A stretch of DNA of 20,895 nt from Bdellovibrio sp. (GCA_019104905.1 JAHRXB010000173.1:1-20895), one strand, 5' to 3'. Counted from the stretch's first letter, positions 12,819 through 20,037 are shown. Notes: generated by a model not told the origin, from the sequence alone. A program made the numbers and translations.

Positions 12819-14056
12819 ATAAGGGGCTCGCTAAGATGTCCTTCGCTGGCATTTAAAGAAGGCTCTTCGATCGCGTGGATTCGTCGCGAAAGATAGATCG
12901 CGACAAATGTAAAGACCAAGGCCACATAGCCGACCACATTGTAGTTATCCAGGTGTCCCTGGGGACCCGTCGTCACAATCAAACCCGCGATATAACTTGA
13001 AACTGCCGAGGACAGTTGTTGCACACAACTGACGATACTCATGAAGCTGCCACGATTTTGAGGCATGGCGGTTCCAGAAACCAGTGCCGTCGCCGGAATC
13101 ATCCGTCCCCCTGAAGAAACGAAGAAGAACGCGCAAATAGAAAGAATCATCCACAGTGGCGTTGGGCCCATATGAGTGATGACCCAGTAGGGGATTAAGG
13201 TTACCAGTGCTCCCCATAAAAACACGCGATGTTTTCCAAATCGATCTGACAGACGCCCGATAAAAGGTGAGGAGAAGATCGTGCAGAGGCCGCCAGCCAT
13301 GTACATCAAAGGAAGTTGAGCTTCTGTCATCCCGGCGTTGGCCACTAATGAAGGGGAAAGAAAAGGAATGATGGCGAAGTGACCAAACATCACCGAGGAC
13401 ATAAAGAACAGGGCCCGTCTTTGATTTTGGTTGTGCAAAATGCGAGTCAAGATGCGATGAGGGGGCTCTTTGGCTCGCTTAGTTGCGAGGTGATAGCGCA
13501 TGGGTGGGATGTAGAACCAAATCACCCCGCAAAGAAGCAACGAGATTCCTCCTAAAAACAAAAACGGCGCATGCCAAGAATACTGATTTGCCAAAAAAAG
13601 ACTGAAAGGCACACCCAGAACCGAGGCCATAGAGAAAGACGTCATGATGACTCCCATGGCGCTTCCGCGGCGCTCATAAGAAATCGAGTCGCTGACGATG
13701 GCAAGAACCAGGGATCCTAAAACACCCCCAAAGACTCCGGTCAGGCCGCGCGCAAAAAGTAGCAACTCATAGGTGGGAGCCAGAGCGCAGGCGATGGTCC
13801 CTAACGAGAATCCCACGAAGAAAAAGAGCAGGCTGGATTTGCGATCGAACTTGTCCATGAAGAACGAGGCTAAGAAGCCACTAATCCCCGCACTGAAAGT
13901 GTATGATGACACAAGGAGTCCGAATTGATGAGGATTGATTGAGAACATCCGCATCAGTTGGGGCCCCAGAGGCATCATGATCATGAAATCCACGATGGAG
14001 CTAAATTGGATTGTGGCGAGGATTCCGAGGAGAATTTTTTCTTGTCTTGAAAACAC
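12815..14056 (-). CDS. Major facilitator superfamily transporter (DHA1-like)
   Basis: 413 residues with about twelve membrane helices in two halves. The loop between helices 2 and 3 has the MFS motif as MDKFDRKSSLL, and the second half repeats it as GRLSDRFGKHRV. Helix 4 holds ARGLTGVFGGVLG and helix 5 has the GVPFSLFLAN turn, as in drug/proton antiporters of the DHA1 group, including AraJ- and YdhP-like exporters. The substrate is unknown; an export role is inferred from the group. The start is GTG (14054-14056), with AAAGGA 8 bases upstream. It is divergent from a small membrane protein gene and shares a 52-base intergenic region with it. Confidence 0.92.
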   Translation of the reverse strand: MFSRQEKILLGILATIQFSSIVDFMIMMPLGPQLMRMFSINPHQFGLLVSSYTFSAGISGFLASFFMDKFDRKSSLLFFFVGFSLGTIACALAPTYELLLFARGLTGVFGGVLGSLVLAIVSDSISYERRGSAMGVIMTSFSMASVLGVPFSLFLANQYSWHAPFLFLGGISLLLCGVIWFYIPPMRYHLATKRAKEPPHRILTRILHNQNQRRALFFMSSVMFGHFAIIPFLSPSLVANAGMTEAQLPLMYMAGGLCTIFSSPFIGRLSDRFGKHRVFLWGALVTLIPYWVITHMGPTPLWMILSICAFFFVSSGGRMIPATALVSGTAMPQNRGSFMSIVSCVQQLSSAVSSYIAGLIVTTGPQGHLDNYNVVGYVALVFTFVAIYLSRRIHAIEEPSLNASEGHLSEPLI

Positions 14057-14070
14057 GGTGGGGGTCCTTT

Positions 14071-14100
14071 TTGTTGACGATATTCAAACTAACCGATAAT
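14071..14100 (+). promoter_or_regulatory. Candidate promoter of the 14109 operon
   Basis: TTGTTG (14071-14076), 18 bases, then GATAAT (14095-14100). The ATG at 14109 follows only 9 bases after the -10 box, so the transcript would have almost no leader. TTGACG (14074-14079) with a 15-base spacer is the alternative -35. Confidence 0.4.
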
Positions 14101-14108
14101 CCATTTCT

Positions 14109-14498
14109 ATGGCAACTATTTGGAAATTTACGAAGTTTGTTCTAGTTTTGCTCGTCGTAGGCGGTCTTTTGTGGATCGTCATGGCGAATTACAGTGTTAT
14201 TTTCTCTAAAACCGTCGTCGGAGAGATTACGGGGGTTGAGAGAGTTGAAATTCCGGTGGCCTTAGTATCTCGCTCTGATTCAGATATCACTTCTAAAGTT
14301 TTCTCTTTTGCGATCGGCATCAAAGACAAAAAAACTGGCGACATCTACACGGCGTCCTCAGAGGATCGCCAATGGGCTGTCGCGCAGCCTGGGCAATGTG
14401 CCGAAGCCGTGTTCTTACCGTACCCCCCTTGGGAGTTCACCAAGAAGGGAACTTACTTCGGGGCACGTCTGGTACGTCTTTATGAGTGCCCCAAATAG
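14109..14498 (+). CDS. Small single-pass membrane protein, unknown function
   Basis: 129 residues. Residues about 6-28 form one membrane helix (VLVLLVVGGLLWIVMANY). The rest is a small soluble domain, probably periplasmic, with a DUF-like sequence that I do not recognise (VEIPVALVSRSDSD, IGIKDKKTGDIYTASSEDRQW). It ends in a Tyr/Pro-rich segment and the sequence YECPK. The mature part holds two cysteines (97 and 127) that could pair. There is no ribosome-binding site before the ATG, and a -10-like box lies 9 bases upstream, which suggests a leaderless message. It is followed after 12 bases by the TauE/SafE gene and so is probably the first gene of that operon. Confidence 0.78.
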   Translation: MATIWKFTKFVLVLLVVGGLLWIVMANYSVIFSKTVVGEITGVERVEIPVALVSRSDSDITSKVFSFAIGIKDKKTGDIYTASSEDRQWAVAQPGQCAEAVFLPYPPWEFTKKGTYFGARLVRLYECPK

Positions 14499-14510
14499 GT
14501 CACAAGGGAC

Positions 14511-15326
14511 ATGTTAGAGATCCTTCTTCTTTTTACAGCGGTGGCGGCAGGTTTCTTGGGAGCCCTCCTCGGTTTGGGGGGCGGTATCATCATCGTTCCG
14601 GTCTTGACTCTTTTTTATCACGTCAACATTCGTTATGCGATCGCGGCCAGCTTGATTTCTATTGTGGCGACGTCTTCGGGGGCGGCGGCCAGCTATCTTA
14701 AAGACTCTCTCACCAATTTACGTCTGGCTGTCTTTCTTGAAATTGGCACGGTGGCCGGAGCGATTGTTGGGTTTTTGATTTCATCGTATATTCAAACTAA
14801 GTTTTTATTTTTTCTTTTTGGTTTCTTTCTTCTTTTTTCAGCGTTGATGATGTTGCGAAGACGAGAGGAATATTTAGGCGCCAAGAATCACCCGTGGGCT
14901 GAATCGTTGAAACTCGATGGAGCTTATCCCGAAAGCAATGAACGTTGGGTGGAATACAAAGTACAACAAGTGCCGTTGGGTTTGTTTGCGATGTTTGGGG
15001 CGGGAGTTCTTTCTGCTCTGCTTGGGATCGGCAGTGGAATTTTTAAAGTTCTTGCAATGGATGAAGCGATGAAGCTTCCCATTAAGGTGTCCTCCGCCAC
15101 TTCGAATTTTATGATCGGGGTGACGGCCGCGGCCAGTGCGGGGGCTTATCTTTTGCGCGGCGATATTCAGCCGCAAATTGCCGCTCCTGTGGCTGTGGGA
15201 ATTATCTTAGGCTCGTTCCTAGGGGCTAAAGCCATGGTGCGTATGCCAGCAAAACGGATTCGACAGATCTTTGTGGTGGTTTTAGTTGTGGTCTCCCTTC
15301 AGATGATCGTGAAGGGGTTGTCATGA
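14511..15326 (+). CDS. TauE/SafE-family sulfite/organosulfonate exporter-like membrane protein
   Basis: 271 residues with about eight membrane helices. The opening GFLGALLGLGGGIIIVPVLTLF (split here by position: residues 11-32) is the family's hallmark Gly-rich first repeat. A second, related repeat, GVLSALLGIGSGIFKV, lies near residue 165. By family these carry small sulfur-containing anions such as sulfite or sulfoacetate out of the cell, but most members are unassigned. The ATG has AAGGGA close by, with unusually short spacing. The stop overlaps the start of the DUF1634 gene (ATGA), a pairing seen in many bacteria, so the two probably act together. Confidence 0.9.
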   Translation: MLEILLLFTAVAAGFLGALLGLGGGIIIVPVLTLFYHVNIRYAIAASLISIVATSSGAAASYLKDSLTNLRLAVFLEIGTVAGAIVGFLISSYIQTKFLFFLFGFFLLFSALMMLRRREEYLGAKNHPWAESLKLDGAYPESNERWVEYKVQQVPLGLFAMFGAGVLSALLGIGSGIFKVLAMDEAMKLPIKVSSATSNFMIGVTAAASAGAYLLRGDIQPQIAAPVAVGIILGSFLGAKAMVRMPAKRIRQIFVVVLVVVSLQMIVKGLS

Positions 15327-15685
15327 GTTTGCATGAACTGGAATTGAAGATCAGTCATCTTTTGCGTGCGGGAGTTCTCTTTGCGGGGATGCTTTTGCTT
15401 GTGGGATGGTTGTGGATGTGGGCTCAGGGCGGGGATGTTTTAACTTCTTATTCTGAATATAAACCGCAGTCTCTTTCTGAAAGTATTCAATGGGCTTTGA
15501 TTATGAATGACCGCGCATTGCTGCTTTCCTTTGCGGGGCTGGGTGTTTTAGTCACGTTGCCCTTGGTGCGCGTCCTGATGACCGGGATTTTATTTGTAAA
15601 ACAAAAAGATTATCGCCTGGCACTCATGGCGTTTGCCGTCTTTATGGCCCTCGTGGCCAGTTTCTTTCTTGGAATAGAACTTTAG
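15323..15685 (+). CDS. DUF1634-family membrane protein
   Basis: 120 residues with three membrane helices (about 15-34, 63-84 and 98-118). LLRAGVLFAGMLLLVGWLW and LLSFAGLGVLVTLPLVRVL fit the DUF1634 family, which often lies directly after TauE/SafE genes and is thought to assist them; the role is not known to me from experiments. Its ATG overlaps the TauE/SafE stop by 4 bases. The 3' end overlaps the convergent 70-residue gene by 4 bases. Confidence 0.88.
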   Translation: MSLHELELKISHLLRAGVLFAGMLLLVGWLWMWAQGGDVLTSYSEYKPQSLSESIQWALIMNDRALLLSFAGLGVLVTLPLVRVLMTGILFVKQKDYRLALMAFAVFMALVASFFLGIEL

Positions 15686-15894
15686 ATAAACTTCGTGGCA
15701 AAATACCACGGAATCAGAATGTAAAGAGTGATGTCACGGATAAGATAATAGGCGAAAAAGGCCGCAAAAAACTTCCATCCGTAACGACGGATGACTCCTT
15801 TAAGGCCCGACTCGCGGAAAACTTGTTTTGCTTCCCGCACAACCTTGGGTGTCCAACGATCTAAAAATTTTGTTTTTGTTGGAACTGGATCCAT
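15682..15894 (-). CDS. Small membrane-anchored protein, unknown function
   Basis: 70 residues. A basic N-terminal half (KFLDRWTPKVVREAKQVFRE, residues 9-28) precedes a hydrophobic segment rich in Phe and Tyr (about 41-65), ending in PWYFATKFI. I do not recognise a family. The composition is that of a real, small inner-membrane protein rather than a shadow frame. An AAGGGG lies 12 bases before the ATG, which is long; that same AAGGGG is in the 3' arm of an inverted repeat at 15906-15951, so access to it may depend on folding. The coding end overlaps the DUF1634 gene by 4 bases, tail to tail. Confidence 0.7.
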   Translation of the reverse strand: MDPVPTKTKFLDRWTPKVVREAKQVFRESGLKGVIRRYGWKFFAAFFAYYLIRDITLYILIPWYFATKFI

Positions 15895-15905
15895 AAAATG
15901 AAAGG

Positions 15906-15951
15906 CCCCTTACCTGCAACACCTCTCCTTTAAAGGGCTTAGGTTAAGGGG
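15906..15951 (-). promoter_or_regulatory. Inverted repeat in the leader of the 70-residue gene
   Basis: CCCCTTACCT (15906-15915) pairs with AGGTTAAGGGG (15941-15951) with one bulged base. A 10-base palindrome CCTTTAAAGG lies in the loop. On the minus strand the 3' arm holds the AAGGGG near the start of the small membrane-protein gene. It could mask the ribosome-binding site. Confidence 0.45.
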
Positions 15952-15964
15952 TCAAGGAAAAGGG

Positions 15965-16028
15965 CAGGAGTCCGTGAGAAGGAGGGAGTGAGAACTTACA
16001 ATGCGGGGATTTTTTCACGGACTGCCTG
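15965..16028. repeat. Long inverted repeat in the gap before the DUF4442 gene
   Basis: CAGGAGTCCGTGA (15965-15977) pairs with TCACGGACTGCCTG (16015-16028): 9 perfect bases, a one-base bulge and 4 more. The 37-base loop is purine-rich. The unit could be a structured RNA, an operator or a terminator. Together with 15906-15951 it makes the 234-base gap strongly structured. Confidence 0.55.
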
Positions 16029-16128
16029 TCTAAGATCATTAAATCCTCTTTGGTGCATTTAGTCAAAATATCTTCTCGCTGTTTGAAAGTGCTAGTCCAT
16101 CTCTGGTCTCGAGTCATAGTATTAAATT

Positions 16129-16617
16129 ATGAACATGAAAAATCTCAAATTAACGGCGTTTGTAAATCTCTACGGTCTTCTAAAAATTCCTCTGGTTTTG
16201 TTTGTAAGCCCACGAGTGGTGGAGGCCGGAGATAAAAAGTTTATCCTAAAAATTCCTCTTTCCTATCGGACCAAGAATCATCTGGGCTCGATGTATTTCG
16301 GCGCTTTGGGGATTGGTGCTGAGTTGTCCATCGCGGCGGCTGCGGTGGTGGCGATCACTGAAAGTAAGCAGAAAATTGATTTTATCTTTAAGGATTTTTC
16401 CGGCCAATACATCAAACGCGCCGACGGGGATGTTCATTTCATCTGTGACGAAGTGGAAGCGGTGAAGGCTTTGATTGAAGAAGCAAAGACCAATCCCAAT
16501 CGTTTAGAAAGAAAACTCAAAGGTTACGCGGTTGTTCCCAAGACTCATCCGACGGAGCCCGTGATGACCTATGAGTTGACGTTGTCGGTAAGAAACCGTT
16601 CCTTGAAAACAGTTTAA
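16129..16617 (+). CDS. DUF4442 hotdog-fold protein (thioesterase-like)
   Basis: 162 residues. The motif IPLSYRTKNHLGSMYFGAL (44-62), followed by GIGAELSIAAAAVVAI, is characteristic of DUF4442, which has the hotdog fold of PaaI-like acyl-CoA thioesterases. A hydrophobic N-terminal part (LTAFVNLYGLLKIPLVLF) fits the family's usual first segment. Thioesterase activity is expected by fold, not shown. No clear ribosome-binding site precedes the ATG at 16129, and the sequence before it is AT-rich. It stands alone, divergent from the small membrane protein and convergent with the nitronate monooxygenase-like gene; a hairpin separates the two stops. Confidence 0.85.
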   Translation: MNMKNLKLTAFVNLYGLLKIPLVLFVSPRVVEAGDKKFILKIPLSYRTKNHLGSMYFGALGIGAELSIAAAAVVAITESKQKIDFIFKDFSGQYIKRADGDVHFICDEVEAVKALIEEAKTNPNRLERKLKGYAVVPKTHPTEPVMTYELTLSVRNRSLKTV

Positions 16618-16624
16618 ATTGTGA

Positions 16625-16655
16625 CTTGTCTGTGCAGACTTACTCCACAGACAAG
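16625..16655. terminator. Hairpin between the DUF4442 and NMO genes, straddling the NMO stop
   Basis: CTTGTCTGTG (16625-16634) pairs perfectly over 10 bases with CACAGACAAG (16646-16655), loop of 11 bases. It begins 8 bases after the DUF4442 stop, and its other arm is made from the last codons of the NMO gene. Symmetry suits both directions; T-runs are poor on both sides. Confidence 0.55.
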
Positions 16656-17638
16656 CTGGCAAGCTGTTTTACGCTCTCTTCATATTCTTCAATCAGCTTC
16701 TGGTAAATCTCTTTCACTGAAAGGATTTCTTCGACCAGGCCCACGGATTGTCCAGCCGTCCACACGGTTTTCCAGGTAGGTTTGGTTGCGGCTTCTTCGA
16801 GGGACTTCATGCCCATGAGGTGAATCAGGGGAACCATATATTTTTTGGTTAACTTATGATCTTTAAGAATCTTCATCGCCCAAGGAAGATCTGTTCCTAG
16901 CTCTTGCACATAGGGTGTGTTGATGACGGCCGCTGGAGTTCCTGAAACTCGTGTGGTCAGCACAATGTCTTCCGGCGTTGATTTTAAAATCGCTTCTTTA
17001 TAAGCCTGATCCACTTGAGCTTCACGACTGGCGATAAAGCGAGTTCCAATGCTGACACCCGAAGCTCCTAAAGCCAAACAGGCAGAGATCATCGAACCAT
17101 GGGCAATACCGCCAGCGGCGATGATGGGAATTTGCAGACGTGTTTTAAGCCAAGGAATAAGAACCAATGGTGAAATGGGACCTGCATGACCGCCGGCCCC
17201 AGCGCCCACGGCGATGACACCGTCGGCCCCCATGTCTTGAACTTTTAAAGCGTGTTCTAAATTAGTCACGTCGCAAAGAACTTTCGCGCCATTTTTGTGG
17301 GCTTCTTCAATCACTTTTTTGGGGCTTCCCAGGGAAGTGATGAAAAGCTCCACGCCGTGGTCCAAAGCCACTTTTAGATCCTGATCTTGGCGCGTGTTAC
17401 TTTTGTTGACGATGATGTTTACACCGATGGGCTTTTTTGTTTGGCTTTTGATGGTTTTTAAAGCCTCCGCATATTTTTCAATCGGGCGATAATTCAAGGC
17501 CGGAAAAGTCCCGATGCCACCGCACTCGCTGGCTTGAGTGACGATGTCGGTGTTGCTCACTAAGAACATCGGGGCCGCGATGATAGGAAAATCAATCTGC
17601 ATTAAATCTGAGAAGGGAGTTTTAATTTTTTTGAGCAT
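16640..17638 (-). CDS. Nitronate monooxygenase / FabK-like FMN enzyme
   Basis: 332 residues from the ATG at 17638, which has GAGG 9 bases upstream; the TTG five codons earlier lies inside that site and is unlikely. This is a TIM-barrel flavoprotein of the 2-nitropropane dioxygenase family. The opening is IDFPIIAAPMFLVSN. GADGVIAVGAGAGGHAG (near 137-153) holds the family's catalytic His. IPIIAAGGIAHG and ALGASGVSIGTRFIAS bind the FMN phosphate. The family includes nitronate monooxygenases, which detoxify propionate-3-nitronate, and FabK enoyl-ACP reductases. Length and the missing FabK context favour the former, but this is inference. Its start lies 17 bases inside the CLC gene's end, so the two form one operon. 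Confidence 0.9.
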   Translation of the reverse strand: MLKKIKTPFSDLMQIDFPIIAAPMFLVSNTDIVTQASECGGIGTFPALNYRPIEKYAEALKTIKSQTKKPIGVNIIVNKSNTRQDQDLKVALDHGVELFITSLGSPKKVIEEAHKNGAKVLCDVTNLEHALKVQDMGADGVIAVGAGAGGHAGPISPLVLIPWLKTRLQIPIIAAGGIAHGSMISACLALGASGVSIGTRFIASREAQVDQAYKEAILKSTPEDIVLTTRVSGTPAAVINTPYVQELGTDLPWAMKILKDHKLTKKYMVPLIHLMGMKSLEEAATKPTWKTVWTAGQSVGLVEEILSVKEIYQKLIEEYEESVKQLASLSVE

Positions 17639-18863
17639 GTTTGTAGACCTCAATTCTTTGCGAAGGATAGATGCCAGTGTGTCCTGAAAAGATATAACTC
17701 ATGATACAGGCAAGAGCCGTGTAAACTCCAGGTGTTGTTCCAAAAATTTCAAGCGCCATCACCATACAGGCTAGCGGCGTGTTTGCGGCTCCCGCAAAGA
17801 CGGCCACAAAACCCATTCCCGCAAGAAGGCTGGTGGGGAGGGGAAGTATCCAGGCTAAGGCATTTCCCAAGGTGGCTCCAATAAAAAACAAAGGCGTGAC
17901 TTCGCCTCCTTTAAAGCCCGAACCCAAGGTGACCAAGGTGAAGATCATTTTTAATAGGAAATCATAAATAGGCACCGGCCCGATAAAACTTTCGGCGATC
18001 GGCGCTAATCCCAGGCCCAAGTAGCGATCTGTGCCTAAAAGAAGAGTGCCCAGAATGATGGTGATACCACCGAGGAAGGCTCGCCATAGGGGAGATTGAA
18101 AAGTCTTTTTGAGAAGTTTAGTTAAACGGTGACTGCTCTGGGAAAACAAAAGAGCACAAAGTCCAAAGCAAATCCCAGCAACAAGGCTCCAGAGAATGTT
18201 CAATGCGGAAAGGTCTGGAGTCCCCAGAATTGAATAAGTGCTGTGATGAACACCCCAGGATGTGCAAACGCGGTCGGCAACGATGGCAGCCATAAAACAA
18301 GGAAGGATCGCTTGATAGCGAAGTTTGCCAATAGCCAGAACTTCAAGTCCAAAGAGAGCTCCGGCCAAAGGTGTTCCAAAAACCGAAGAAAATCCGGCAG
18401 AAATTCCCGCCATCAAAAGGGTTTTTCTTTTTTCGGGATCAAAGTGAAAAAGATGTGTGAGTTGGTCCGCTAAAGAGCCCCCCATTTGAACAGCAGTGCC
18501 TTCTCTTCCGGCGGAACCTCCGAATAAGTGGGTGAGTAAAGTTCCTGCAAGAACAAAAGGGGTCATTCGGGCGGGAACGACTTTTTGGGGATTGTGAATT
18601 TCATCGATCAGTAAATTGTTTCCTGCGTCCGTATTTTTGCCATAGCGAGAGTAAATGAAAGCAATGAGTATTCCTGCCCAAGGCAAAAGATAAAGAAGCC
18701 ACGGGTTTGTTAAACGAGTTTGGGTGGTGAGTTCCAGGGCGAATAGAAAACCGGCGGAGGCGGTCCCTGCAAGTACGCCGACGAGGCAAGAGACAAGCAG
18801 CCACAAGAGAAGATCGGGAAAGAGTCTAAGTTGTCTGTTTAAGGGATTTCGTCGCGTGCTCAA
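17622..18863 (-). CDS. CLC-family anion/proton antiporter of the fluoride-specific (CLC-F) type
   Basis: 413 residues with ten or more membrane helices. Four points fit the CLC-F clade rather than chloride CLCs. First, the usual GSGIP is replaced by A80-G-N-N-L-L. Second, the gating glutamate Glu121 lies in GREGT, not GREGP. Third, the inner 'proton' glutamate is Val175 (FGLEV), the channel-like valine reported for CLC-F. Fourth, GSGFKGGEVTP (314-324) carries a glutamate where other CLCs have a hydrophobic residue. CLC-F proteins are F-/H+ antiporters that expel fluoride. The start is a TTG inside the T-run of the upstream terminator, with AGGAGGGG as ribosome-binding site; no ATG or GTG precedes it. 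No fluoride riboswitch is visible in the 69-base gap. Confidence 0.9.
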   Translation of the reverse strand: MSTRRNPLNRQLRLFPDLLLWLLVSCLVGVLAGTASAGFLFALELTTQTRLTNPWLLYLLPWAGILIAFIYSRYGKNTDAGNNLLIDEIHNPQKVVPARMTPFVLAGTLLTHLFGGSAGREGTAVQMGGSLADQLTHLFHFDPEKRKTLLMAGISAGFSSVFGTPLAGALFGLEVLAIGKLRYQAILPCFMAAIVADRVCTSWGVHHSTYSILGTPDLSALNILWSLVAGICFGLCALLFSQSSHRLTKLLKKTFQSPLWRAFLGGITIILGTLLLGTDRYLGLGLAPIAESFIGPVPIYDFLLKMIFTLVTLGSGFKGGEVTPLFFIGATLGNALAWILPLPTSLLAGMGFVAVFAGAANTPLACMVMALEIFGTTPGVYTALACIMSYIFSGHTGIYPSQRIEVYKHAQKN

Positions 18864-18914
18864 AAAAAAGGACCCCTCCTCGAGTTCAGGTAGATTCAGG
18901 ATACGAGGAGGGGG
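18862..18914 (-). terminator. Intrinsic terminator between tetR and the CLC-F gene, overlapping its ribosome-binding site
   Basis: On the minus strand CCCCTCCTCG (18904-18913) pairs perfectly with CGAGGAGGGG (18873-18882) around a 21-base loop, followed by CC and eight Ts. The 3' arm is also the only ribosome-binding site for the CLC-F gene, and the T-run contains its TTG start codon. It ends tetR transcription, and may work as an attenuator for the CLC-F gene. Confidence 0.85.
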
Positions 18915-18932
18915 TGCTTAAGCAAGATATTT

Positions 18933-19559
18933 TTAAGGATTTAAGTAGCGTCGGATCAGAACGAAGACCTCTTTTTTGATGGCCTCTTCCCTTTCGGGGG
19001 TTTGAGGGCCTAAAAGCGCAAGCTGCAGAATATTGTTAAAGCAGCTGACGATAAAGAGAGCGATCATTTCGCGATCACGACCTGGGATGGCCGGCATATG
19101 AGCAAGCACTGCTTTCTGGTAGTGCTCAAAAAATACGCGACGCGTATCCCAGTAGTCCAGCATGCCCTGAACTCCCTGAAGAGCTGTTCTGAGAGGGCGA
19201 TTGTCATGGAATCTCGTGAATCCAATATCAATGAAAGCGTGAACTTTTGAGTCCAAATCTGTCGTCTGCAGTTTGGCTAGGTTTTCCTCGATATAAACAA
19301 GGTCCTTTTGCAAAAGATCATCGATAACTGCGGCCACAATGGCCTCTTTGTTCGCGAAGAATTGATAAAGGGATCCAATACTAACCCCCGCCATTTCGGC
19401 GATCTTGTCTGTCGTAATGGCATGATAGGGTTCTTGTACTAGCAAACGTGCGCAGGATTCCACAATGCTCGCCACCGTCTCTTTAGAACGCTTTTGGACG
19501 GGGATTTTGAGCATGTATCTTTTTTCGGGATTTGTGTGAGTGATAGGGGCTGCACCCAT
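18933..19559 (-). CDS. TetR/AcrR-family transcriptional repressor
   Basis: 208 residues. The N-terminal DNA-binding domain spans about 24-72: a first helix (ETVASIVESCARLLVQE) and the helix-turn-helix ITTDKIAEMAGVSIGSLYQFFANKEAI, the canonical TetR pattern. The rest is an all-helical ligand-binding domain with no specific match that I can name. AAAGGAGG lies 5 bases before the ATG, which fixes the start, so an N-terminal tail of about 22 residues precedes the first helix. The ligand is unknown. Its target may include itself and fadE, since a 12-base sequence is shared by the two upstream regions. A terminator follows the gene, so the CLC-F gene is only partly in its transcript. Confidence 0.93.
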   Translation of the reverse strand: MGAAPITHTNPEKRYMLKIPVQKRSKETVASIVESCARLLVQEPYHAITTDKIAEMAGVSIGSLYQFFANKEAIVAAVIDDLLQKDLVYIEENLAKLQTTDLDSKVHAFIDIGFTRFHDNRPLRTALQGVQGMLDYWDTRRVFFEHYQKAVLAHMPAIPGRDREMIALFIVSCFNNILQLALLGPQTPEREEAIKKEVFVLIRRYLNP

Positions 19560-19596
19560 AATGTCCTCCTTTCGAGGCTTGTAACTTTTCTCGTAT

Positions 19597-19608
19597 TCAT
19601 ATTCGGTC
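19597..19608. promoter_or_regulatory. Candidate operator upstream of tetR, shared with fadE
   Basis: TCATATTCGGTC matches 12 of 12 bases with 5105-5116 before fadE. It lies about 40 bases before the tetR start codon, where an autoregulatory site would be expected. It is not itself palindromic. Confidence 0.4.
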
Positions 19609-19692
19609 GTTAGGGGGCAATATTCAATACTGTGTGATAAAGTATTATCATATGATCCCTTGGTCCCCCCAGGGAGTACGTCTTAACATAAC

Positions 19693-19733
19693 TTTAACAA
19701 AATGATACAAACTATAGTCATACTTTTGTTAAA
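19693..19733. repeat. Perfect 10-base inverted repeat
   Basis: TTTAACAAAA (19693-19702) and TTTTGTTAAA (19724-19733) with 21 bases between, which themselves begin with TGA and end near TCA. Two half-sites about three helical turns apart suggest a regulator or a looped RNA, but it is AT-rich and could be chance. Confidence 0.5.
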
Positions 19734-19822
19734 ACACGATATTTAATAAAAAATTGCAGGATGGTAATCAAAAAACTGCATAAATAAGAATAAATTAATA
19801 CATTCTGTGTTGAATATTAGAT

Positions 19823-19852
19823 TTGTTTTCTGATTTTAAGGGCTCGTATACT
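19823..19852 (+). promoter_or_regulatory. Candidate promoter upstream of the LuxR-type gene
   Basis: TTGTTT (19823-19828), 18 bases, then TATACT (19847-19852). It would give a leader of about 240 bases for the gene at 20100. A closer start cannot be excluded in this AT-rich region. Confidence 0.35.
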
Positions 19853-20037
19853 AATATTTCTCGATCATTTCTTTAAGATACATTGCAGACATGCAATTAT
19901 TCCTCAACTATTATCGCTATTTTTGAGCCCTTATATCTATATGTATATGGGGGTAATGTCGCAGCGCAAATGTCCATTTTCTTGTGTGACCTCACATTTC
20001 AAAGTGCCTTAAAATTGATTAAAAAATTGTTAAGATC

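Noticed and set aside
18864..18932. Search for a fluoride riboswitch (crcB motif) before the CLC-F gene
   Set aside because: Only a terminator hairpin is present; none of the conserved GGxGATG, AACxGCC or GCTGATG elements could be found in the gap on the minus strand.
19985..19996. TGTGA-CC-TCACA as a CRP-like site
   Set aside because: The spacer is 2 bases, while CRP sites need 6 between TGTGA and TCACA, so it cannot be a standard CRP site.
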